NCBI GenBank assembly: GCA_965198725.1
Contig: CBDAPX010000001.1
Coordinates: 2,542,001-2,606,000 of the forward strand
Source: CBDAPX01 sp965198725
Lineage (GTDB): Bacteria; Pseudomonadota; Alphaproteobacteria; Rhodobacterales; Rhodobacteraceae
DNA length: 64,000 bases
Direction of reading: 5' to 3'
The notes beneath the pieces are model-generated. The model ran no database searches, was not told where the DNA came from, and saw nothing but the letters and a program-made list of their open reading frames with translations. Positions 23,513-31,941 of this stretch are shown here, in pieces; the stretch's first letter is position 1, and each line of letters starts with the position of its first letter. The position numbers and the translations under genes are program-made.

Positions 23513-25930
23513 TCACCCGCGCATCCGTGCGCCGTCCGCGTCAAAGAGCGGTTCAGACAGCAAAGTGGCCTTACGCATCTGGCCCAAGATTTCGATCTCG
23601 ACCATCAGGCCATCCTTGATCTGATCACGGGGCAGGAACCCTTGGGCCACAGATATGTTTGCGTAATGGGAATAGCCGCCGGATGTGCAGAACCCGACCA
23701 CGTCGCCATTCAGCCAAATGGGTTCATATCCATGGACATCCGCATCGTCGGCCTCGACAGCAAACGCGACCAATTGGCGGTCAGGGGGCGTTTCGCGTTC
23801 GGCCTCTGCCGCAGCGCGCCCGATGAAGTCTTTGTTCTTTTTGAAGCTGATAAAGCGGTCCAATCCAGTTTCGGCCGCTGTGTAGTCCGGTGAGAATTCG
23901 GCCATCCAGGAGCCAAAGAACTTATCGAGCCGCAGCGACATCATCGCCCGCATCCCAAAAGGGGTCATTCCATAGTCCTGACCAGCGTTCCAAAGCGTCC
24001 ACCACAGCTGGCGCTGTGCCATCGGATCGCAATAGATCTCATACCCCAAATCTCCGGTATAGCTGACGCGCTGTACCAGACAGTCGGTCATGCCAACGGT
24101 CATCGGGCGCAGGTCCATGAACCGGATCGTGCTGACATCGTCGCGAGTGCAGGCGGCCAGAACCTTGGCGGCGTTGGGTCCGGCAATCTGAAACCCGTTG
24201 CGCCGGTCGCTGATGTTGTCCACGCGCACATCGTCTGATGCGTGTCGTTCAAACCAGCGCAAGTGATAGGCTTGGCTGCCATAAGACGCGGTCAGTTGAA
24301 AGGTTTCAGGGTCCAGACAGGACACCGTGAAATCGCCGATCAGCTTGCCGCGATGCGACAGCATCGGGGTCAGCGACAGCCGACGCGGGTTGGGCATGCG
24401 TCCGGCCATGATACGGTCTAGCCAATAACGAGCACCGGGCCCCGTGACCATGTATTTGCCGAAATTGTGGACCTCGTTGATGCCCACAGCCTCGCGCACT
24501 GCGCGCACCTCACGCCCCGTGGCCGCAAACGCATCAGAGCGCCGGAAAGAGGGTGTTTCATATCCCGGCTCATCGCCTTGTGCGAAGTAATTCGGCACCT
24601 CCAGCCCGTATTGCTGGCCCCATACAGCGCCCATATCGGAAAAAATATCGTACATGGGCGTGGTGCGATTTGGGCGCGCGGCGGGCAGTTCTTCGTTCGG
24701 ATACGCCACCGAGAACCGCTTTTGATAGTTCTCGATCACCTTGGGCCGGGTATAGCCCGGGCTGATCCAGTCGCCAAAGCGGGCGACATCCATGGCCATC
24801 ACGTCGCGTTCCGGCTCTCCTTCAATCATCCATTGCGCCAGCGTCAGGCCGACACCGCCGCCTTGGCTGAACCCGGCCATCACACCACAGGCCGACCAAT
24901 AGTTGCGCATGCCGGGTACCGGACCGACCAACGGGTTGCCATCGGGGGCAAATGTGAACGGACCATGGATCACCGATTTGACGCCTGCCTCGGCCAGAAC
25001 CGGGAAGCGTTTATAAGCAAATTCAATGCTGTCGGTGATCTTGTCATAATCATCGGCCAAAAGCTCATGCCCGAAATCCCAAGGTGTGCCATCCACCGCC
25101 CAGGGTTTGCAGGGTTGCTCATAAAACCCGATGCACAGCCCGCGTCCTTCCTGCCGCAAATAGCTTTCGCCGGCGGGATCCATCACATGCGGGTGCTCGC
25201 CGCCGGCATCAATGATCGCTTCGATCTGGGGGATGTTGTCGGTCACCAGATACTGGTGCTCCATCGGGTGGAGCGGGAAATAGATACCCGCCATTGCGCC
25301 AACCTCGCGCGCCCAAAGGCCCCCCGCATTGATAATGTGTTCAGCGTGAATGGTGCCCTTGTCGGTCACCACGTCCCAGCTGCCATCCGGGCGTTGGTTG
25401 GTTTCGCGCACCATGCAATGGGTTTCGATCGTGGCCCCGCCCATGCGCGCGGCCTTGGCATAGGCGTGGGTCGTGCCCGATGGGTCCAGATGTCCGTCGA
25501 GCGGGTCATAGAGCGCGCCGATAATGCCATCTGTGTTGGTGATCGGCGCGATGGTCTTGATGTCTTCGGGAGTGACGATTTCCGTCTCCAGCCCCATGAA
25601 GCGATGCTTGGCGCGTTCGGCCAGCAACATGTCAAACCGATCCTGATTATCGGCCAGAGTGATCCCGCCCACATGGTGCAGACCACAGGACATGCCGGTG
25701 ATCTCTTCCAACTCTTTATACAGCCGGATCGTATATCCCTGCAGCGCGGCCATGTTGGTATCGCCGTTCAGCGTGTGAAACCCGCCCGCCGCGTGCCATG
25801 TCGAGCCGGATGTGAGTTCCGAGCGTTCGACCAACATCACGTCCGACCAGCCCAGTTTGGTCAGGTGATAAAGAACCGAACAGCCGACAACGCCGGCTCC
25901 GATGACCAAAGCCTGGGTCGTGGTTTTCAT
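23513..25930 (-). CDS. FAD-dependent dehydrogenase with GcvT domain (dimethylglycine/sarcosine dehydrogenase-like)
   Basis: An 805-residue two-module enzyme. The N-terminal DAO oxidase domain has the dinucleotide fold VIGAGVVGCSVLYHL and STWHAAG, whose His46 matches the residue carrying covalent FAD in mammalian dimethylglycine dehydrogenase. A linking FAO_M segment (about 375-430) leads to GcvT and GcvT_C domains (about 430-800), which transfer the released one-carbon unit to tetrahydrofolate. The reaction is oxidative demethylation of dimethylglycine, sarcosine or a related N-methyl compound. It is divergent from a close paralog at 26155. Confidence 0.85.
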   Translation of the reverse strand: MKTTTQALVIGAGVVGCSVLYHLTKLGWSDVMLVERSELTSGSTWHAAGGFHTLNGDTNMAALQGYTIRLYKELEEITGMSCGLHHVGGITLADNQDRFDMLLAERAKHRFMGLETEIVTPEDIKTIAPITNTDGIIGALYDPLDGHLDPSGTTHAYAKAARMGGATIETHCMVRETNQRPDGSWDVVTDKGTIHAEHIINAGGLWAREVGAMAGIYFPLHPMEHQYLVTDNIPQIEAIIDAGGEHPHVMDPAGESYLRQEGRGLCIGFYEQPCKPWAVDGTPWDFGHELLADDYDKITDSIEFAYKRFPVLAEAGVKSVIHGPFTFAPDGNPLVGPVPGMRNYWSACGVMAGFSQGGGVGLTLAQWMIEGEPERDVMAMDVARFGDWISPGYTRPKVIENYQKRFSVAYPNEELPAARPNRTTPMYDIFSDMGAVWGQQYGLEVPNYFAQGDEPGYETPSFRRSDAFAATGREVRAVREAVGINEVHNFGKYMVTGPGARYWLDRIMAGRMPNPRRLSLTPMLSHRGKLIGDFTVSCLDPETFQLTASYGSQAYHLRWFERHASDDVRVDNISDRRNGFQIAGPNAAKVLAACTRDDVSTIRFMDLRPMTVGMTDCLVQRVSYTGDLGYEIYCDPMAQRQLWWTLWNAGQDYGMTPFGMRAMMSLRLDKFFGSWMAEFSPDYTAAETGLDRFISFKKNKDFIGRAAAEAERETPPDRQLVAFAVEADDADVHGYEPIWLNGDVVGFCTSGGYSHYANISVAQGFLPRDQIKDGLMVEIEILGQMRKATLLSEPLFDADGARMRG

Positions 25931-26154
25931 GACATGCCTTTCTTGGTGTTTGGCGCAGCGTGGCGGCGGTGCGGGCCAAGAGCAAGCAAAGAAACGACCC
26001 TAAATGTCGCGTCTGATCTGCGAACCTTATGCAAAGGGCGATTTGTGCGCCCGTGGTGCCAAAACGACGAAATATGTCGGTATGCGACGATCACCTCGCA
26101 TGTGACAGGCGCAACCTGATCCCCGATCTTGACCCAATTGAGAAAGCACTTTCC
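25931..26154. promoter_or_regulatory. Divergent promoter region between the two flavoprotein genes
   Basis: A 224-base region shared by two divergently transcribed paralogs. It contains an imperfect dyad GTCG-GTATG-CGAC (26081-26093) and repeated TGTCG words, which could be an operator for a catabolic regulator. No regulator gene is adjacent. No clear sigma-70 promoter can be assigned by eye. Confidence 0.35.
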
Positions 26155-28575
26155 ATGCGTACCCATGCCCAGGCTGTTGTGATCGGCGGCGGCGTTATCG
26201 GCTGCTCTATTCTGTACCACCTGACCAAACTTGGCTGGAGCGACGTGGTCCTTTTGGAACGGGACGAGCTGACATCGGGGTCCACATGGCATGCGGCAGC
26301 CAATATTCACGGACTGCATGACAGCACCAATATCAGCCGAATTCAGCATTATACTATGAACCTTTATAAGGATCTGGAGGCGGAAACCGGGCAAAGCTGT
26401 GGGGTCTTTCAATCCGGGTCGCTCTACCTTGCCCAGACCGAAAACCGCGAGCATCAGCTGAAACTGCAAGCGGCCAAGGCCAAGCTTTACGGGATGAACT
26501 TCCACGAAATTGGCCGGGATGAGGCGGAACGCCTGCACCCGATGGTCAATTTCGATGGCATTTGCACCATCATGTTCGAACCCGATGGCGGCAATGTGGA
26601 CCCGTCGGGGGTCACGAATGCCTATGCGGTGGGCGCGCGGCAGAATGGCGCGGAAATCCACCGTTTCACACCTGTAATCGGGACCGAACAGCAACCTGAT
26701 GGTTCCTGGATTGTGCGGACACCGAACGGCGACATTCAAACACCTTGGGTGATCAATGCCGCCGGTCTTTGGGGGCGTGAGGTCGCCGCGCTGGCGGGTG
26801 TGGACCTGCCGCTGCAACCTACAGAGCACCAGTATTTCGTGACCGAAACCATCGCCGAGATTGCCGGCATGGACCGCCGGTTGCCATCCGTCGCGGACCG
26901 GGACGGCGAATACTACCTGCGTCAGGAAGGCAAGGGCCTGTTGATCGGGGCCTATGAGCGCGACATGCGCTTTTGGGCGGAAGAGGGCACGCCGCTGGAT
27001 TTTGCGCATGATCTTTTCCCCGATGATCTGGAACGGATCGAAGAGAACATGATGCGCGCCATTGAACGCGTGCCCGCCGTGGGCGAGGCAGGGATCAAAC
27101 GGGTGATCAATGGCCCCATGATCTGGTCGCCGGATTCCAACGTCGTTTTGGGCCCGGTGCCCGAAAAACGGGGCTATTTCGTTTGCGGCGGGATCATCCC
27201 CGGCTTTTCCCAATCGGGGGGCATGGGCTTGATGGTCGCGCAGTGGATCATCGAAGGCGAAATGCAATACGACATGTTCCCGTGGGATCTGGCGCGATTT
27301 GGGAACTGGGCGACCAAGGCCTTCACCAAGGAACGCGTGCGCGACCAATATGCACACCGTTTTTCCATTCATTTCCCCAATGAAGAACGCAGCGCAGGAC
27401 GCCCCGTGCGCACGCGCCCCATCCATGACATGCAAAAAGAAATGGGCGCGGTTATGGGCCTGAACTATGGCTGGGAACACCCGCTTTGGTTTGCTGATGA
27501 ACCGGGTGTCGTCGACACCAATGGGTTCACCCGCCAGAACTGGTGGGCGCCGGTCGGGGCGGAATGCAAGATGCTGCGCGATACTGCGGGCATCATCGAC
27601 ATTTCCAACTTTGCCAAATACAGGGTCAAGGGGGCAGGGGCCGAGGATTGGCTGAACGCGGTGTTCGCCAACCGGATGCCGAAATCTGTTGGGCGGTCTT
27701 GTTTGACTCCGCTGATCGGTGTGCGCGGTGGGATCGCGGGCGATGCCACTGTGACGCGCGTGGCCGAAGACGAGTTTTGGGTGATCAGCTCTGGCATGGC
27801 GGAACGTTACCACAAGCGGTTCTTTGATGCGGTGCCATTGCCCGACGGCACCACGTTTGAAAGCCTGACAGAGGCTGTTTGCGGCTTTAACGTTGCGGGG
27901 CCACGGTCCAGAGACCTGTTGCACCGGATGACCAACGTGTCACTGGCGACCGAAGATTTTCCGTTCATGCGGTCCCAGATGATCGAACTGGCGGGCGTTG
28001 AGGTTCTGGCGCTCCGCGTGTCCTTCACCGGCGATCTGGGCTGGGAAGTTCATTGCAGAACGGAAGATCAGGCGCAGCTTTACGCGGCCTTTTTGGACGC
28101 GGGCAAAGCGGTCGGCGCCGGCCCGGTGGGCAGCCGCGCCTTGATGTCCTTGCGGGTGGAAAAGGGCTATGGCTCGTGGAGCCGCGAATACAGCCCGGAA
28201 TACTGGCCGCAAGAGGTCGGGTTCGACCGTTTGTGCAAAATGGACAAGGATTTCCTGAACAAAACTGCCGTTGCCGCGGTGATGGCGAATGCTGCGCGGG
28301 AACATTTGGTCTTGTTGGAACTCGATGCCGCCGAAACCGATGCGTCAAACGCGGATGCCACGGGCGGAGAGCCGATTTTTAAGGACGGTCAGGGGATCGG
28401 CCGGGTCACGTCCGGTGCCTATGGCTATACCGTGGGCATGTCGCTGGCGATGGGATACGTCAAAAACGCCAAGCCGGGCGATGCTGTTGAGGTGATGGTT
28501 CTGGGCAAGCCACACAAGGCCACGATCCTGCATGAGCCACCGTTTGATCCGAGCGGCGCGCGTTTGCGCGCGTAA
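26155..28575 (+). CDS. FAD-dependent dehydrogenase with GcvT domain, paralog 2
   Basis: An 806-residue protein with the same domain order as its divergent neighbour: FAD fold (VIGGGVIGCSILYHL), covalent-FAD candidate His46 in STWHAAAN, then FAO_M, GcvT and GcvT_C. The first 45 residues of the two proteins are nearly identical, and differences accumulate in the substrate region just after His46 (ANIHGLHDST against GGFHTLNGDT). They probably act on successive or related substrates, such as dimethylglycine and sarcosine. The start at 26155 is chosen because conserved sequence begins there. Which substrate belongs to which enzyme cannot be told from sequence. Confidence 0.85.
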   Translation: MRTHAQAVVIGGGVIGCSILYHLTKLGWSDVVLLERDELTSGSTWHAAANIHGLHDSTNISRIQHYTMNLYKDLEAETGQSCGVFQSGSLYLAQTENREHQLKLQAAKAKLYGMNFHEIGRDEAERLHPMVNFDGICTIMFEPDGGNVDPSGVTNAYAVGARQNGAEIHRFTPVIGTEQQPDGSWIVRTPNGDIQTPWVINAAGLWGREVAALAGVDLPLQPTEHQYFVTETIAEIAGMDRRLPSVADRDGEYYLRQEGKGLLIGAYERDMRFWAEEGTPLDFAHDLFPDDLERIEENMMRAIERVPAVGEAGIKRVINGPMIWSPDSNVVLGPVPEKRGYFVCGGIIPGFSQSGGMGLMVAQWIIEGEMQYDMFPWDLARFGNWATKAFTKERVRDQYAHRFSIHFPNEERSAGRPVRTRPIHDMQKEMGAVMGLNYGWEHPLWFADEPGVVDTNGFTRQNWWAPVGAECKMLRDTAGIIDISNFAKYRVKGAGAEDWLNAVFANRMPKSVGRSCLTPLIGVRGGIAGDATVTRVAEDEFWVISSGMAERYHKRFFDAVPLPDGTTFESLTEAVCGFNVAGPRSRDLLHRMTNVSLATEDFPFMRSQMIELAGVEVLALRVSFTGDLGWEVHCRTEDQAQLYAAFLDAGKAVGAGPVGSRALMSLRVEKGYGSWSREYSPEYWPQEVGFDRLCKMDKDFLNKTAVAAVMANAAREHLVLLELDAAETDASNADATGGEPIFKDGQGIGRVTSGAYGYTVGMSLAMGYVKNAKPGDAVEVMVLGKPHKATILHEPPFDPSGARLRA

Positions 28576-28584
28576 ACGGCATTC

Positions 28585-28705
28585 GCCGATTGTTCCAAAA
28601 TGACGTAGCGCTCAGTTGAGTGTTTGTCAGGTCATTCAGCTTTACATATTCGAACTTTGGGGTACGTATTCGTCCGAAGTAAAACGGCCTATTGGAACAA
28701 TCGGC
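28585..28705. repeat. Perfect 12-bp inverted repeat flanking the LytTR gene promoter
   Basis: GCCGATTGTTCC (28585-28596) recurs inverted as GGAACAATCGGC (28694-28705), 97 bases apart. The right copy ends 5 bases before the ATG at 28710. Pairing in the mRNA leader could occlude the start; as DNA the copies could be two operator sites. Confidence 0.5.
28643..28672 (+). promoter_or_regulatory. Direct repeat, candidate LytTR operator
   Basis: TACATATTCG (28643-28652) and TACGTATTCG (28663-28672) are direct repeats with a 20-base period, about two helical turns. LytTR-domain regulators typically bind two direct repeats on one face of the helix. The site lies 38 bases upstream of the LytTR gene, suggesting autoregulation. 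Confidence 0.5.
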
Positions 28706-28709
28706 ACCT

Positions 28710-29627
28710 ATGCGTCTCACGGAGCTGCAAAACATTCAACAATCGAGTCACGAGATGCGTTTAAAGCTCGTGACTGGCCGTGTTGTGCATTTCACGATGC
28801 GTGAATTGCATGGGATTTACCGTGAACCAAGCATCATGTTCATGGTTGCTGTTTCGGTCGTGTTGATCGCGCTGATGGATCCGGCTTTTTTCCCGGGTAT
28901 GCCATCGCCCATTTCGCGTGCCATGCATTGGGGCGTGGCCGGGTTGCTTTACGTTGCGACAGCGCCCCGTTGGGTCGGTCTGTGTTATTGGGTCTGGCAA
29001 TCGTTCAGTCAGCGTCCCATTCCACATGTCGTTTGCAACATAAGCGGAAATGCATTGTGCCATTTACTGGCTTCGATCCCAACTTTTGCCATCAACGGCT
29101 TTGTGCCTGAGCCCGCTACGGGTCTGACACTGTTGGGGTTTTTCAATATCTGCGTCATCGTCTGTACGATCGAGACGGCGGGGGCAATGTGGCTGCTGCC
29201 AATCTTTCAGTTCAAATACCAGATGCAAACTGAGCAAGCCAAATCCCGGACCGAGCCATCGACGGAAGATCGCGTTGTCACCTTGTGCGGTGAGGCCATA
29301 CCGCTGATAACGCTGCAACGGGTTCGTTCAATGGAACACTACTTGGTTCTGACCCAAAGCGGGACAGAGCATCTTGTCCGCGCGCGCATGGTCGATTTCC
29401 TGGCGCAGTTGGACACGTCGGATGGCATTCAAACGCATCGGTCCCATTGGGTGTCCACCGCCGAAGCTTTGGCGATCAAGGGTGGTAACCTTGCGACCGT
29501 TTCGGGTGATGAAATCCCAATTGCGCGCGGTCGATTGAAAGCGGTTAAAGACTGGCTGAACGAAGGTCATCAAGCCAACTCAGGCAAAACCGACGCTGGC
29601 GAAGGGATGGCCGCTAAAGAGGCCTGA
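28710..29627 (+). CDS. Membrane-bound LytTR-domain transcriptional regulator
   Basis: A 305-residue protein with an N-terminal cytoplasmic stretch, about four membrane helices (residues about 40-175) and a C-terminal LytTR DNA-binding domain (about 190-290). In that domain VTLCGEAIPLITLQRVRSMEHYLVL, split around its strands, and THRSHWVSTAEA are typical. Regulators of this layout sense membrane or external cues and bind direct repeats. The ATG at 28710 follows the longer TTG frame; 28755 is another possible start. The 3' end overlaps the opposite CorC gene by 14 bases. Confidence 0.82.
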   Translation: MRLTELQNIQQSSHEMRLKLVTGRVVHFTMRELHGIYREPSIMFMVAVSVVLIALMDPAFFPGMPSPISRAMHWGVAGLLYVATAPRWVGLCYWVWQSFSQRPIPHVVCNISGNALCHLLASIPTFAINGFVPEPATGLTLLGFFNICVIVCTIETAGAMWLLPIFQFKYQMQTEQAKSRTEPSTEDRVVTLCGEAIPLITLQRVRSMEHYLVLTQSGTEHLVRARMVDFLAQLDTSDGIQTHRSHWVSTAEALAIKGGNLATVSGDEIPIARGRLKAVKDWLNEGHQANSGKTDAGEGMAAKEA

Positions 29628-30921
29628 TCTTCAACTCGGTGATCCGGTTTCCTTCACGCGCGCTAACTTCGAACCGAAAGCCGTGAAACGAAAACACCTG
29701 ACCGGTTGTCGGGATCATTTGCGCTTCGTGGATCACAAGCCCGGCAATGGTGTTCGCCTCGTCATCGGGCAGGGACCAGTCATTGGCCCGGTTCAGGTCA
29801 CGGATGGTCATGGCGCCTTCGACGACGAATTGGCCGTCTTCGGCCTGAATGACCGGATGGTCTTCATCGGCGTCGAATTCGTCCGTGATTTCGCCCACGA
29901 TTTCTTCGAGGATGTCTTCCAGCGTGATCAACCCCTGCAGCGATCCGTACTCATCGACCACCAAGGCGAAATGCGCCCGCAGACGCAAAAACTCGCGCAT
30001 CTGGTCGTTGAGCGTTGTTGTGTCGGGCACAAAGTAAGGCGGGTTGGCCACTTCTGTGATCTCGAAGTTCTTCAGCGCCTTTGCGTCCCCGTCCGGGCCG
30101 CCGATTTTCACATACATCGCCCGCAGAAGGTCTTTGGCATGTACCACGCCAATAATGTTCTCCTGTTCGTCCTTGAAGACGGGCAGGCGGGTGTGCTTGC
30201 TGTCCAGACATTGCTGCAGGATGTCTTCGGGCGGGCTTTCGACGTCGATCATTTCGATGCCGGACCGGTGCAGCATGATCTCGTCCACAAACCGTTCGCC
30301 CAGATCCAGCGCACCTAGAATGCGGTCGCGATCTTCTTTTTCAACCACGCCTTCGGAATGGCCCAGCTGAAGGGCGCCGGCAATCTCTTCGCGCACGGCC
30401 AGAATATGGCTGTCCGGATCGATCTGGACCCCGAAAATCCGCAACACGCCACGCACCAAAAGGCGCACGGCGCTGACCACCGGGGCAAAAAGAAACACAA
30501 TCACCGAAATGGGGCGTGCCACGGCAGAGGCCGCTTTTTCCGAGTTGCTGATCGCATAGGTCTTTGGCAGCACCTCGGCAAAGATCAAAACCAGCAAGGT
30601 CATGACCAATGTCGCCAACGCCACGCCGCTTTCGCCAAAGGCGCGTGTGAAAAGCGCAGTGGTCAAAGACGTCGCCAGGATGTTCACAAGGTTGTTGCCC
30701 AACAGGACAGAGCCGATCAGCCGTTCACTGTCTTCGGTGATTTTCAAGGCCCTTTGGGCGCCCTTGGACCCTTTGTCGGCTTGGGCACGCAGCTTCCCTC
30801 GCGATGCGGCGGTCAGGGCCGTTTCAGACCCGGAGAAAAACGCAGAAAAAACAAGCAGGCACAAAACGGCCGCGGCAGAGAGCCAGAATGCACTATCAAG
30901 CGCAGAAGAAGCGGGTTCCAT
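29614..30921 (-). CDS. CNNM/CorC (HlyC/CorC) family transporter
   Basis: A 435-residue inner-membrane protein. The N-terminal DUF21 domain has about four helices and FSGSETALTAASRGKL. Two CBS domains follow (about 205-330; RLPVFKDEQENIIGVVH, LVVDEYGSLQGLITLEDILEE), then the C-terminal CorC_HlyC domain (about 345-430). Members act in magnesium or cobalt homeostasis; the hemolysin name is historical. Its start lies 63 bases downstream of the xerD stop on the same strand, so it may share the xerD transcript. Confidence 0.9.
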   Translation of the reverse strand: MEPASSALDSAFWLSAAAVLCLLVFSAFFSGSETALTAASRGKLRAQADKGSKGAQRALKITEDSERLIGSVLLGNNLVNILATSLTTALFTRAFGESGVALATLVMTLLVLIFAEVLPKTYAISNSEKAASAVARPISVIVFLFAPVVSAVRLLVRGVLRIFGVQIDPDSHILAVREEIAGALQLGHSEGVVEKEDRDRILGALDLGERFVDEIMLHRSGIEMIDVESPPEDILQQCLDSKHTRLPVFKDEQENIIGVVHAKDLLRAMYVKIGGPDGDAKALKNFEITEVANPPYFVPDTTTLNDQMREFLRLRAHFALVVDEYGSLQGLITLEDILEEIVGEITDEFDADEDHPVIQAEDGQFVVEGAMTIRDLNRANDWSLPDDEANTIAGLVIHEAQMIPTTGQVFSFHGFRFEVSAREGNRITELKIRPL

Positions 30922-30984
30922 TGGACTTTCGGTCAGACGAAGTAATCATCACGGTTATGGGGGGCGGACGGTGCAGGATCAAGG

Positions 30985-31941
30985 TCAGCTGTCGTTTTGG
31001 CCGTCTTCTTTTGCCAAAGGGTGATGATTTAAAACCAGTTCTGACAGGCGCTCATGCAAAACATGGGTGTAAATCTCTGTGGTGCCGACATCCGCATGAC
31101 CCAACAGGGTTTGAATGGATCGCAGGTCTGCACCATTGGCCAAGAGATGGGTGGCAAAGGCGTGGCGCATGGTGTGCGGGCTCACACTGTCGGGTGGAAT
31201 GCCCGCGATCCCCGCCAGTTCCTTTATCAACAGATAAAACCGATGCCGGGTCAGATGGCCCAGTTTGCTGTTGGACGGGAACAGGAAGGGCGAGGCGGCT
31301 TTGCCTTCGGATACCGCCAGCTCTTCGGCTCGGTCGCGTATAGCCAACCAGTCGGTCAGGGCCATCCGCGCCGGTTCTGACAGGGGCACCATGCGTTCCT
31401 TGCCGCCTTTGCCCATGACAAGGATCATCCTTGGGTCACCACGGGCGGATGACACCGGCAGGCCCACCAACTCGCTGACCCGCATGCCGGTGGCGTAAAG
31501 CAGCTCAATCATACAGACGTTCCGGGATCGATCAGATGCGTTGCGCCCGGATCCTCGAGCGGCTGAAAGAAGTCCTTCAACCTGTTCAAAAGACAGCGTT
31601 TTTGGCAGCCGTTTGTTGCGCCCCGGCCCCTTGATCTGCAGCGCCGGATTATCGGCGCGCCAGCCTTCTTCGAAGGCAAAACGATAAAGCTGCTTGATCG
31701 CTGACAACCGCCGCGCCCGCGTGGATTTCGAAAGGCCCATTGTATCGCAATGGATCAGGTACCCTTCGATCGCGCCACGATCAGCATCGGCAAACCGCGA
31801 CCCGTTGTCAGAGAACCATGTTCCAGCTTCATTCAAGTCGCGTTCATAGGCCAAAAGTGTGTTGGGCGCGGCCCCCAATTCAGCAGCCTTTGCGGCGAGA
31901 AAAACAGATATCCATCTGGAACTGTCGGGCGCACGGGTCAT
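30985..31941 (-). CDS. xerD: Tyrosine recombinase XerD
   Basis: A 318-residue site-specific recombinase. The N-terminal SAM-like core-binding domain spans residues about 5-90. The catalytic residues are R154 (GMRVSEL), K179 region (MGKGGKERMVP), H256/R259 (HTMRH), H282 (LLGHADVGTT) and nucleophile Y291 (EIYTH). With XerC it resolves chromosome dimers at dif. Length and a solitary housekeeping setting favour XerD over a phage integrase. The start overlaps the stop of the upstream gene (ATGA). Confidence 0.92.
   Translation of the reverse strand: MTRAPDSSRWISVFLAAKAAELGAAPNTLLAYERDLNEAGTWFSDNGSRFADADRGAIEGYLIHCDTMGLSKSTRARRLSAIKQLYRFAFEEGWRADNPALQIKGPGRNKRLPKTLSFEQVEGLLSAARGSGRNASDRSRNVCMIELLYATGMRVSELVGLPVSSARGDPRMILVMGKGGKERMVPLSEPARMALTDWLAIRDRAEELAVSEGKAASPFLFPSNSKLGHLTRHRFYLLIKELAGIAGIPPDSVSPHTMRHAFATHLLANGADLRSIQTLLGHADVGTTEIYTHVLHERLSELVLNHHPLAKEDGQNDS

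Noticed and set aside
24467..26119. 550-residue plus-strand open frame opposite the first flavoprotein gene
   Set aside because: Composition is that of an antisense shadow, with no recognisable domain; the minus-strand enzyme is intact throughout.
25927..27924. 665-residue minus-strand open frame opposite the second flavoprotein gene
   Set aside because: Antisense shadow of a well-supported coding frame, full of His/Pro/Arg with no motif.
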